From positions 122,776-186,775 of the forward strand of contig NZ_KQ948467.1 of assembly GCF_001514115.1 (NCBI RefSeq): a stretch of DNA of 64,000 bases. Reading direction: 5' to 3'. The stretch is from Streptomyces olivochromogenes (lineage in GTDB: Bacteria > Actinomycetota > Actinomycetes > Streptomycetales > Streptomycetaceae). Every line of letters starts with the position of its first letter. The stretch's first letter is position 1. The notes beneath the pieces were generated by a model, which had not been told where the DNA came from, searched no databases, and saw only the letters and a program-made list of their open reading frames with translations. Positions 42,935-51,234 of the stretch are shown here, piece after piece. Position numbers and translations under genes: made by a program.

Positions 42935-44098
42935 TTACCTGCCCCAGATCCTCCGGTACGCCTCCCGATAGCCCGACGGGTCCCAGGTCGTGGCCCCGTG
43001 GCTGTTGTCGGCCGTGGTGATGTGGACGGGGGCCACATATCCGCTGGCGGGCCGACTCGAGAAGGCGCGGTTGAACTCGTCGACGATTTGCCAGCCCTGC
43101 AAGGACAGCGGCTCGGGGACGGTGGCGTCCTGGTACTGCTCGCTGTTGATGCGCTGGAAGGCGGAGGGGTCGCCGTCACCTGCGCCGATGTTGAAGGGCG
43201 GACCCGCGCCGTTCTTGCCGGCGGCACGGAAGGCGGGGGCGGCGTCGGCGAAGTACAGATCGTTGATGGCCACGGAGTGGGTCCACGTGCTCCCGAAGCG
43301 GGAGAGGAGCGAGGAGATCTCCCGGGGGATACGGCTGCTCGCGTCCGAGATCGGGATGTTCTCGTACGACAGGAGCCGCACGCCCGAGCAGGTGGAGAGG
43401 TCCCTCCTGATCAGCTCGGACTTGTTCCTCGCGAAGGGGATCGAGGCATCGGTGATGAGCACGACCCCGGCATGGCCGTCGGAGTGAGCGATGATCCACT
43501 GGGCGCTGATTCCGGCCACGTCCTCGACCCGGGTGGTGACGTTGGTGAAGAGCCGAGGCCTTCGGCTGGGTCCGGGGGCGGCGACCGCGTGCCAGCCGAT
43601 CAGCGGGATGCCTGCCTTGTCGGCCTGCGAGACCTGCCGCGACGTCGAGTTGGGGTCGAAGCCGCCGATGACGATGCCCGCGGGTCTGAGCGCCAAGGCC
43701 GAGCTCATCGCCGCCTGGATCCCTACAGGTGTGCCCCCGCCGTCGATCACCCTGACCTTCCAGCCGATGACCCGTGCGGCTTCCCGCACCCCGTTCGCGG
43801 CGCCCGCGACGCCGGGATTGGTCATGGTCTGGGCGACGTAGACGATGGTCTTTCCGGGGACCGCCGTGGGGCCGGCGGCCGGCCCGCTCCAGGGGACGTC
43901 GGTCCTTTCCGCCTGTCGGACGGCGGTCTCGGCGCGGTCCTGGATCGCGGGGCAGCCGCCGGGGCCCGTGGGGGAGTCTCCCGGGCCGTGCGAGGAGCCG
44001 CGTTCGCAGCCCGCGAGGACCGTTGCCGCGATGACCACTGTGGTGGCGACGGACCGCGCCCTCATGACGGCGGGAGTGGCCTTGCGGTTGCCGTGCAC
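42935..44098 (-). CDS. Sugar ABC transporter substrate-binding lipoprotein (RbsB-like)
   Basis: A 387-residue binding protein. The GTG at 44098 follows GAGGAG and begins HGNRKATPAVMRARSVATTV, then lipobox VLAGC. The periplasmic-binding-protein fold (Peripla_BP_4) shows GKTIVYVAQTMTNPGVAGAA, ALRPAGIVIGGFDPNSTSRQ and GIPLIGWHAV. It is the third gene of the minus-strand operon ATPase-permease-binding protein; the binding-protein gene coming last is unusual. Convergent with the phosphatase gene, with only 13 bp between stops. Confidence 0.88.
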   Translation of the reverse strand: MHGNRKATPAVMRARSVATTVVIAATVLAGCERGSSHGPGDSPTGPGGCPAIQDRAETAVRQAERTDVPWSGPAAGPTAVPGKTIVYVAQTMTNPGVAGAANGVREAARVIGWKVRVIDGGGTPVGIQAAMSSALALRPAGIVIGGFDPNSTSRQVSQADKAGIPLIGWHAVAAPGPSRRPRLFTNVTTRVEDVAGISAQWIIAHSDGHAGVVLITDASIPFARNKSELIRRDLSTCSGVRLLSYENIPISDASSRIPREISSLLSRFGSTWTHSVAINDLYFADAAPAFRAAGKNGAGPPFNIGAGDGDPSAFQRINSEQYQDATVPEPLSLQGWQIVDEFNRAFSSRPASGYVAPVHITTADNSHGATTWDPSGYREAYRRIWGR

Positions 44099-44168
44099 GG
44101 AGGCTCCTCGCGGAGGAAGGGGCGGGACGATGCGGCCGCGAACACACAGGTGGTGCCCGTGGCGCGGG

Positions 44169-45305
44169 TCATGGAGTGGTGCCCGCCGCACCACCGTCCC
44201 GCGTCGGGGCGGAGGGGGGCGGAGGCGGCGCGTCGGGCGAGTCGCGGGCCGCCGCGGCGCCGGTGCGAAGGCGGCGGGCGGAGTAGCCGGACAGACCGAC
44301 AGCCACGAGCAGGGTGCCGCCGTAGAACAGCGGAATCGTCCAGAAGCCCGCGCCCATCTGACCGATGCCCGTGAGGCCGACGGCCAGGACGGCGACGGCG
44401 ACGACGGTGCCCATGGCGTTGGGGCGGCCGGGTCTGATCGCGGTGGAGCCGAGGAGGGCGGCGGCAAAGGCGGGCAGCAGGTAGTCGAGGCCGACGCTGG
44501 GGTTGCCGATCTGCTGCTGGGCCGCGAGCAGGACGCCCGCGAGGCCGACGATCAGTCCCGACGCGGTGAACGCGTAGACGGAGTACCTCCGTGTCGGGAT
44601 GCCGATGAGGTCCGCGGCGCGCCGGTTCGCACCGATGACGTACAGGTACCGGCCGAGCGGCAGCCGTTCCAGCACCAGCCACAGCGCGACGGCGAGACCG
44701 AGCACGTAGAAGGCGGGGACGGGAAGGCCGAGGAACATCGAGTCGTAGAGGTCGGTGAAGGCGAGGGGGAGGCCCTGCGGGCCGGGGACGATCCGACCAC
44801 CGTCGGTGATCCAGCCGGTCACGGCGTACAGCATGCTGCCGGTCCCGAGAGTGGCGATGAAGGAGTTGATCCGGCCGAACTCGACGATGACGCCGTTGAG
44901 GATGCCCACGACCGCCCCACCCGAGATCACCGCGAGGCAGGCGAGTGGCCAGGGCCAGCCGTTGTTGACGACGAGCTGCATCACCATGACGTGCGCAAGG
45001 CCGAGGCCGTAGCCGAGGGAGAGGTCGAAGCGGCCCGTCACGATGGGGACCATGGCGGCGAGTGCGAGGACGGCCGGGATCGACTGGGTGGACAGGATCG
45101 CGTCGACGGTGTCCAGCGTGGGGAAGGTGCGCGGCAGGGTGAGGGAGAAGATCAGGAAGAGCAGGGCCGTGAGCGCCAGCAGGCCGTACCTGCCGATGAG
45201 GTGACCGCCTGGTCCGCGAGCTGCCCGTGGCCCGCCCGGTCGGCCGAGGCGGCGCAGCGGCCTCGGCCGCTGCGGCCGGGGTCGGGGTGGGGAGGAGTCC
45301 GTCAT
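44169..45305 (-). CDS. Sugar ABC transporter permease (RbsC/BPD_transp_2 type)
   Basis: A 378-residue permease with eight to ten transmembrane helices; it starts LIGRYGLLALTALLFLIFSL. RbsC-family blocks include GRFDLSLGYGLGLAHVMVM, VIVEFGRINSFIATLGTGSM, YLYVIGANRRAADLIGI and LDYLLPAFAAALLGSTAIRP. ATG 45305 overlaps the ATPase stop (ATGA), so the two are coupled. The C-terminal tail is Pro/Ala-rich. It transports a monosaccharide or related solute of unknown identity. Confidence 0.9.
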   Translation of the reverse strand: MTDSSPPRPRPQRPRPLRRLGRPGGPRAARGPGGHLIGRYGLLALTALLFLIFSLTLPRTFPTLDTVDAILSTQSIPAVLALAAMVPIVTGRFDLSLGYGLGLAHVMVMQLVVNNGWPWPLACLAVISGGAVVGILNGVIVEFGRINSFIATLGTGSMLYAVTGWITDGGRIVPGPQGLPLAFTDLYDSMFLGLPVPAFYVLGLAVALWLVLERLPLGRYLYVIGANRRAADLIGIPTRRYSVYAFTASGLIVGLAGVLLAAQQQIGNPSVGLDYLLPAFAAALLGSTAIRPGRPNAMGTVVAVAVLAVGLTGIGQMGAGFWTIPLFYGGTLLVAVGLSGYSARRLRTGAAAARDSPDAPPPPPSAPTRDGGAAGTTP

Positions 45306-46933
45306 GGGTGGGTCGCGGTTCCGGACAGGGGCATGGCCGACGCCGCCCGGGTGAGCCCGGCGACGGTGAGGTCCGGACCGCTCAGCTCGGCCGTCACGGA
45401 CCCGCGGACGAAGACCAGGGCGCGTCGGCACACGCCCGCGACCTCCTCGAAGTCGGTGGAGATCAGCAGGACCGCGAGGCCGGCGGCCAGCCCGTCGTCG
45501 AGCAGGCGGTAGACCGCGGCCTTGGCGCCGACGTCCACGCTCGCGGTCGGCTCCTCGAGGATCAGCAGGCGCAGGCCGACCCGGAGCCACCGGCCGATCA
45601 CGACCTTCTGCTGGTTTCCGCCGGACAGGGTGGCGAGGGGAGCCTCGCTGTCCTGGGGCCGCACCGAGAGCCGTTCGATCAAACCGGCCGCCTCGGCACG
45701 TTCGCGGCGGGGACTGATCCAGCCCAGCGCCGACAGACCGCCCGCGCCGGGGTTGGCCAGGAGGTTCTCGCGTACCGTCAGCTCGGCGGCGCACCCCTCC
45801 CGCTGTCTGTCGCCGCTCACGAAGCCCACCCCGAGGCCGACGGCGTCGGCGACCGTACGCGGGCTGTACGGCTGACCGCCGAGCAGGACGCGCCCGTCGA
45901 GGAGGGCCCGGGAGCCGGCGAGGGCTCGGCCCAGGTTCATGTGCCCGGCGCCCGAGAGCCCGACCAGGCCCAGGATTTCCCCGGGCCCGAGGTCCAGGCT
46001 GACGGGTCCCGCGCCGGCGGTCCGTACGCCGTCGAGGGTCAGGACGGCCGGGCCGTCGGCCGGAACCGTGGCGGGCCGGTAGCCGGCCAGTTCCTCACCG
46101 ACGATGTCGTGCACCAGACGGGCGGGGCCCCGGCCCGCCAGCGGGCCGTGGCTGACGAGGCGGCCGTCGCGCAGCACGGCGAAGGTGTCGGCGACCTTGT
46201 ACACCTCGTCCAGCCGGTGGCTGACGTAGAGAATGCCGTGCCCCTGGTCGCGCAGGGCGTGGAGCACGCGGAAGAGCCGGGCGCAGTCCGCGGCGGGGAG
46301 TCGGGCGGTGGGCTCGTCCAGGACGATGAGCTTCGCGTGTGCCGCCAGGGCACGGGCGAAGGCGACCAGCGAGCGCTCGGCGGGGGAGAGCCGGGCGATC
46401 GGCGCGTCGGGGTCGAGATGTCCGGCGACGATTTTCAGGGCGTCGGCGCAGCGCTCCCGGGTCCGCCTCCAGGAAATCAGGCCGGCGCGTCGGGGATACC
46501 CGATGCTCAGGGCGATGCTCTCGGCGACCGTCATCCACTCCACGAGACCGAGGTCCTGGTGGATGAAGGACATGCTGCGGGAGGCGGCATGACTTCCGAG
46601 CGGGTGCCCGTCCACCGTGATCTGTCCCGCATCGGCGTGGTGGACGCCGGCGAGCACCTTGATGAGTGTGGACTTTCCGGCACCGTTGGGCCCCAGGAGG
46701 GCGAGGACGCTGCCGACGTGGACATCGAGGTCGACCCCGGCCAGTGCGAGGGTCCCGCCGAACCGTTTGCCGAGCCCGCGGATGCGGACCAGGGGAGTCG
46801 CCCCCAAGGGCGGGACGTCCTTCGGGGAAGTGTCGGGAGCGTCATGCACGGACATCTCCGAGGGGTCGTCTGGCGAGTTCTGCCCGACCTTCATCGTCGT
46901 CATCAACGGGGCGAATCTGAGTATTTCAGACAT
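45302..46933 (-). CDS. Sugar ABC transporter ATPase with two nucleotide-binding domains (RbsA/AraG-like)
   Basis: Up to 543 residues, with tandem ABC domains. The first has Walker A LLGPNGAGKSTLIKVLAG, signature RLSPAERSLVAFARALA and Walker B LIVLDEPTARL; the second has the degenerate Walker A GLSGAGHMNLGRALAG, signature TLSGGNQQKVVIGRWL and Walker B LLILEEPTASVDVG, as usual for RbsA-type proteins. It is the first gene of the operon. The start is unclear: 46933, 46903, 46894 and 46855 are in-frame ATGs; conserved sequence begins only after about residue 45. Confidence 0.9.
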   Translation of the reverse strand: MSEILRFAPLMTTMKVGQNSPDDPSEMSVHDAPDTSPKDVPPLGATPLVRIRGLGKRFGGTLALAGVDLDVHVGSVLALLGPNGAGKSTLIKVLAGVHHADAGQITVDGHPLGSHAASRSMSFIHQDLGLVEWMTVAESIALSIGYPRRAGLISWRRTRERCADALKIVAGHLDPDAPIARLSPAERSLVAFARALAAHAKLIVLDEPTARLPAADCARLFRVLHALRDQGHGILYVSHRLDEVYKVADTFAVLRDGRLVSHGPLAGRGPARLVHDIVGEELAGYRPATVPADGPAVLTLDGVRTAGAGPVSLDLGPGEILGLVGLSGAGHMNLGRALAGSRALLDGRVLLGGQPYSPRTVADAVGLGVGFVSGDRQREGCAAELTVRENLLANPGAGGLSALGWISPRRERAEAAGLIERLSVRPQDSEAPLATLSGGNQQKVVIGRWLRVGLRLLILEEPTASVDVGAKAAVYRLLDDGLAAGLAVLLISTDFEEVAGVCRRALVFVRGSVTAELSGPDLTVAGLTRAASAMPLSGTATHP

Positions 46934-47048
46934 CCTGCCCGCTGCTGTGACTCCAGCGGGTCAGTGGGCCGACCGGGCGAGCCGCGTGTCCCGCGCTCGC
47001 CTCTCCCCTGTCCGACGGTCGCGTCCGCCGGACTGCGCACACGGTCCT

Positions 47049-49919
47049 TCAGGCGCCGTCGAGCCCGCATTCGGCCCAGATGACCTTGCCCTCGGGCAGA
47101 TAGCGCGTACCCCAGCTCTGTGCCAGCTGCGCCACGAGGAACAGACCACGGCCGCCCTCGTCGGTACTGGCCGCCCGGCGCAGGTGCGGGGCGGTATTGC
47201 TGGCGTCGGAAACCTCGCAGATCAGGGTGCGGCCGTGGAGCAGCCGTACCCGGATGGGCCCGGCACCGTGGCGGATGGCGTTGGTCACCAGCTCGCTGAG
47301 CATCAGCTCGGCGGCGAACGCGGCCTCGTCGAGTCCCCAGTCGGCCAGTTGCCGCAGGGCGGCGGCGCGGACTTCACCGACCCGGGCCGGATCGGCGGGC
47401 AGGTCCCAGACGGCGACCCGGTGAGAGTCCAGCGCGTGGGTGCGGGCGACGAGCAGGGCGATGTCGTCGCAGGGGTGAGCGGGCGCGACGGTTTCCAGGA
47501 CCGTCTGACAGGTCTGCTCCGGTGTGTGCTCGGGGTGGGCCAGGGCACCGCGCAGCTGATCGAGGACCACGTCGACGTCACGGTGCCGGTCCTCGATGAG
47601 TCCGTCCGTGTAGAGGAGCAGTCGGCTGCCCTCGGGGAGGTGGATCTCGACGGTTTCGAAGGGCAGGCCGCCCAGGCCGAGAGGGGGCCCGGCGGGCAGG
47701 TCGGGGAACGACACCGTGCCGTCGGGCAGCACCAGCGCGGGCGGAGGGTGGCCGGCCCGGGCCATGGCGCACTGCTGCGAGGTCGGGTCGTAGATGACGT
47801 AGAGGCAGGTGGCGCCGATGACACCGGCACCGGCGGCGGGTTCCTCCCGGTCCAGGCGTCCCACGAGGTTGTCGAGGTGGGTGAGGACTTCGTCCGGGGG
47901 AAAGTCGAGTTCGGCGAAGCTGCGCGCGGCGGTGCGCAACTGGCCCATGGTGGCGGCCGAGAGCATGCCGTGGCCGACGACGTCCCCGACGAAGAGGCCG
48001 ATACGGGTGCCGGAGAGGGGGATGACGTCGTACCAGTCTCCGCCCACGTCGGATTCGGCGGGCAGATAGCGATGAGCGATCTCCACGGCGTCCTGGTCGG
48101 GCAGATCGTGCGGCAGCAGGCTGCGCTGGAGGGTGAGGACCATGGTGCGTTCGCGCGTGTAGCGCCGGGCGTTGTCGATGGACAGCGCGGCGCGGTTGGC
48201 GAGTTCCAGTCCCAGCGAGCGGTCGTCGTCACCGAAGGGGGCGGGGTCCCGCGCACGGTAGAAGCTGGCGATGCCCAGGATCACGCCGCGGGCCACCAGG
48301 GGGACCGCGATGAGGGAGTGGACCTGGGTGAGCAGCCGTTCGGTGTGCTCGGGGTCCTGGGCGAGCCAGCCCGCAGCGGCCTTCAGATCCGGTTCCAGCA
48401 CTGCCTGCCCGCTGGTCAGACAGCGTATCTGCGGCGTGGTCGGGCCGAAGTCGACCTGCTTGCCGACCGGGCTGAAGGGAAGGTCGTCGCGGATCCCGTG
48501 CACCACCGTGCGGTGCAGGTCGGTGCGGGGGTCGGCGGACTCCTCGCCACGCAGTACGGCCTCGGGCAGGTCGATGGTGACGAAGTCGGCCAGTCGTGGC
48601 ACCGCCGTCTCGGCGAGTTCCTGGGCGGTACGGCGCACGTCCAGCGTGGTACCTATCCGGGCGCTGGCCTCGGACAGCAGCTCCAGGCGGCGGCGCGCGG
48701 CCAGGGCGTACGTTCCCACACGCGGTTCCCCCACCATCACGAGCCCTCTCGTCCGGGGCGGGGCGTCGGGGTGATCGTCCGCCATGCCACCCCTGCCGAA
48801 GCCGAACGGGCCGTAGGCGATGTCGGGAAGGTGCCTGGACAGCGCGGCGACGGACAGACGCCCGGGGGCCGCGGTGGCCGGAACGAACCGGGGCGGCCGG
48901 ACGGCAGTGGCCACGGCGAGCCGACCGGAGAAGCCCGGCGGTACGTCGACCGGGGTCGGGACGGCGAGGGGTTCTCGCGGTGCGGGGCCGGGGAGGACGG
49001 CCTCGATGGCAACGCCTTCCACACCTGAGCCACTTCTCATCGGACGGCTCACGAGAGTGACCCGCCGACCGTCGAACAGGGATACGACGGCGGCGGCCCG
49101 CTGCCCGTGCGAGATCAACTCCGCGGCCTTCTCCGTGAGGAGCGCCCGGTCGTGGGGGTGCAGTCCGAGGGCCAGTTCGTCCACGCCCATGGTGTGGTGA
49201 AGGCCGACGGAGGCCGCGGCTCCGGTGTCCAGGTACGCCCGCAACAGAGCGCGCTCACGCGCGGAACTCTGCCCCAGCAGCCGCCGCTCGATGGCCTGGG
49301 CCGCCTTGCGTATCGTGATCGCCAGTCCCGGGTCTTCGGTGCTGCGCGGATAGCCGAAGCACAGGACGCCCTCGATACGGCCGCTGAGCGGATCGCGGAC
49401 GGGAAGCGCGCGGCAGGCGCTTCGCTGGGAGCGCTCGGCGAAGTGCTCGGCACCGTGAACCCGGATGAGTTGCCGCTCCGCCAGTGCGAGACCGATGCCG
49501 TTGGTACCCGCGACCCGCTCGGCGAACACGAATCCCGGAACGCGCTGAAACGCAGGAAGACTCCTGGCCAGCGACGCCTCGCCGAAGCGGCGCAGGAGGA
49601 CCGTGCCGCTCGCATCGGCTACGGAGATGTTCATCTTGCTGCCGGCGAACCTGGCCTGCAGCCGGTCGAGCACGGGGACGGCCGCGCGGACGATCCGTGC
49701 GTCCCGGTCGAAATCATCCCGGAAGGGCAGGTCGGCCTGGTCCGGCGAGAGGCCGAGGGAGCGGCTGCGCTGCCACGAACTCAGGATCGATGTGCGCACA
49801 CCCGCCTCGACGGGCTCACCCTGAAGAAACCGCTCACGGGAACGGGCAGGCCCTGTGCCGCCTGTCGCGTGCCCTGTCGGCATCGGTTTCCGGCCGGTCA
49901 GAACCACGCTGCGCCTCAC
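47049..49919 (-). CDS. AcoR-like GAF / GAF / SpoIIE phosphatase / HATPase fusion
   Basis: A 956-residue cytosolic protein. The N-terminal 220 residues match the sensor region of sigma54 activators such as AcoR: RTSILSSWQRSRSLGLSPDQ, VADASGTVLLRRFGEASLAR, FVFAERVAGTNGIGLALAER and HFAERSQRSACRALPVRDPL. The sigma54 AAA domain is absent. A second GAF (GTTLDVRRTAQELAETAVPR), the PP2C/SpoIIE domain (GGDWYDVIPL, VVGDVVGHGM, LYTDGLIEDR) and a C-terminal HATPase (LMLSELVTNAIRHGAG, DEGGRGLFLV) follow. It combines phosphatase and anti-sigma kinase activities, probably gated by a small aromatic or metabolite bound to the first GAF. Monocistronic. Confidence 0.92.
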   Translation of the reverse strand: MRRSVVLTGRKPMPTGHATGGTGPARSRERFLQGEPVEAGVRTSILSSWQRSRSLGLSPDQADLPFRDDFDRDARIVRAAVPVLDRLQARFAGSKMNISVADASGTVLLRRFGEASLARSLPAFQRVPGFVFAERVAGTNGIGLALAERQLIRVHGAEHFAERSQRSACRALPVRDPLSGRIEGVLCFGYPRSTEDPGLAITIRKAAQAIERRLLGQSSARERALLRAYLDTGAAASVGLHHTMGVDELALGLHPHDRALLTEKAAELISHGQRAAAVVSLFDGRRVTLVSRPMRSGSGVEGVAIEAVLPGPAPREPLAVPTPVDVPPGFSGRLAVATAVRPPRFVPATAAPGRLSVAALSRHLPDIAYGPFGFGRGGMADDHPDAPPRTRGLVMVGEPRVGTYALAARRRLELLSEASARIGTTLDVRRTAQELAETAVPRLADFVTIDLPEAVLRGEESADPRTDLHRTVVHGIRDDLPFSPVGKQVDFGPTTPQIRCLTSGQAVLEPDLKAAAGWLAQDPEHTERLLTQVHSLIAVPLVARGVILGIASFYRARDPAPFGDDDRSLGLELANRAALSIDNARRYTRERTMVLTLQRSLLPHDLPDQDAVEIAHRYLPAESDVGGDWYDVIPLSGTRIGLFVGDVVGHGMLSAATMGQLRTAARSFAELDFPPDEVLTHLDNLVGRLDREEPAAGAGVIGATCLYVIYDPTSQQCAMARAGHPPPALVLPDGTVSFPDLPAGPPLGLGGLPFETVEIHLPEGSRLLLYTDGLIEDRHRDVDVVLDQLRGALAHPEHTPEQTCQTVLETVAPAHPCDDIALLVARTHALDSHRVAVWDLPADPARVGEVRAAALRQLADWGLDEAAFAAELMLSELVTNAIRHGAGPIRVRLLHGRTLICEVSDASNTAPHLRRAASTDEGGRGLFLVAQLAQSWGTRYLPEGKVIWAECGLDGA

Positions 49920-49958
49920 TCGCGTCTTCGACAGTCCATTCGTCGAAAATCACCTGCT

Positions 49959-50198
49959 ATGCACGAGAATACCGAGAATACGGTTATCGGGGATATTGGC
50001 CACGGTTCATGGTGGCTCGCACGCGGCATGACCGTACGGGGTTGTGTCGGAGGCGCGGACGGGATGGTGTCCCTCGTGGACCAGGACACCGAGGATGTGG
50101 ACACCGTGTCCTACACACCGACGGCACCCGAGTGGGCCAGGCACATCACTCGTCTGCCTTTCCATGAGCGCGCGTGCGGCGCAGCCGGGGCAGGCTGA
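49959..50198 (+). CDS. Hypothetical small ORF, low confidence
   Basis: A 79-residue frame starting MHENTENTVIGDIGHGSWWL and containing DQDTEDVDTVSYTPTAPEWA. The first 30 codons are AT-richer than the surroundings and there is no clear ribosome site, so it may be promoter DNA of the divergent phosphatase gene. The YTPTAPEWARHI stretch faintly recalls DUF397 ends but is not enough for assignment. Confidence 0.3.
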   Translation: MHENTENTVIGDIGHGSWWLARGMTVRGCVGGADGMVSLVDQDTEDVDTVSYTPTAPEWARHITRLPFHERACGAAGAG

Positions 50199-50261
50199 CG
50201 TACATCCCGCCGTCCTCCGAAGGTGAACAGTCATCGCGATGAAGGAGGTGCTCCTCGCATC

Positions 50262-50975
50262 GTGAACACCGTGCAGAAGGTCGCCCTCGTCACCGGCGCT
50301 TCGCAAGGCATCGGCGCCGCCCTCGTCACCGCCTACCGCGAGCTCGGCTACGGGGTCGTGGCGATCTCCCGCTCCATCGGCGATTTCAGCGACCCCGAGG
50401 TGCTGGCCGTGCGGGCCGATGTGGCCGAGCCGGGCGTCGGCGCTCGCATCGTCGAAGCGGCTCTCGGGCGGTTCGGCAGGATCGACACGCTGATCAACAA
50501 CGCCGGAATCTTCATCGCCAAGCCGTTCACCGAATACACCGACGAGGACTACGACGCCGTGGCCGGGGTGAACCTGCGCGGCTTCTTCGAGGTCTCCCGC
50601 AGCGCCGTCGCCGCCATGCTCTCCCGGGCCGGTGGCGGCCACCTGGTGAACATCTCGACCACCCTGGTCGACCACGCCGACTCGCGGGTGCCCGCAGCGC
50701 TCGCGTCGCTGACCAAAGGTGGGCTGAACGCGGTCACCAAGGCGCTGGCGATCGAGTACGCGTCCTGCGGCATCCGGGTCAACACCGTCGCGCTCGGCAC
50801 CGTCCGCACCCCGATGCACCCGACCACGGAGTACGAGGCTCTCGCCGCGTTGCAGCCGATCGGCAGGGTGGGCGAGATCGACGACGTGGTCGACGCGATC
50901 CTGTACCTCGAAAGCGCCTCGTTCGTCACCGGGGAGATCCTGCACGTCGACGGGGGCCAGAGCGCGGGGCGCTGA
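50262..50975 (+). CDS. SDR-family protein lacking the catalytic Tyr
   Basis: A 237-residue short-chain dehydrogenase fold with VTGASQGIGAALV cofactor motif, LINNAGIF and C-terminal VTGEILHVDGGQSAGR. In the active-site helix the sequence is VPAALASLTKGGLNAVTKAL: the Lys is present, but the position four residues before it is Ala, not Tyr. It may be a non-classical or non-catalytic member. GTG 50262 gives the usual length; AAGGAGG lies 14 bp upstream, and a longer form from 50223 is possible. Confidence 0.85.
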   Translation: MNTVQKVALVTGASQGIGAALVTAYRELGYGVVAISRSIGDFSDPEVLAVRADVAEPGVGARIVEAALGRFGRIDTLINNAGIFIAKPFTEYTDEDYDAVAGVNLRGFFEVSRSAVAAMLSRAGGGHLVNISTTLVDHADSRVPAALASLTKGGLNAVTKALAIEYASCGIRVNTVALGTVRTPMHPTTEYEALAALQPIGRVGEIDDVVDAILYLESASFVTGEILHVDGGQSAGR

Positions 50976-51052
50976 GCGGCGGTGTGCCGGGCCCCTGCCG
51001 GCACATGTTCCTGCGATTTCCGCTACGTCAACAACCGGTGACGGCCGGTTCA

Positions 51053-51065
51053 CGAAATACTTTCG
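51053..51065 (+). promoter_or_regulatory. Imperfect BxlR-type operator before the GH93-like gene
   Basis: CGAAATACTTTCG differs from the perfect operators at 60354 and 60454 (CGAAAG-N-CTTTCG) by a single arm base. It lies 170 bp before the start at 51235, in an otherwise gene-free stretch (50976-51234). It implies control by the LacI repressor at 53468-54511. Confidence 0.6.
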
Positions 51066-51234
51066 GAAACGTGACGGTGACACAACGGCGTCGCGTCCCA
51101 ATACTGTCTCCCACCGGCTCACGTCTCATTGAGTGGAATGTGCATCCGTGAGCAATCGGGGCTGTCGGCCTCGCACTCCGTCAATCGGCAGTTCTCGACA
51201 GGGACTTCGTGCCGATCCGTCCAGGGGAATTGTA

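Noticed and set aside
46617..49028. An 803-codon plus-strand open frame
   Set aside because: Antisense to the SpoIIE phosphatase fusion; glycine/arginine-rich low-complexity translation.
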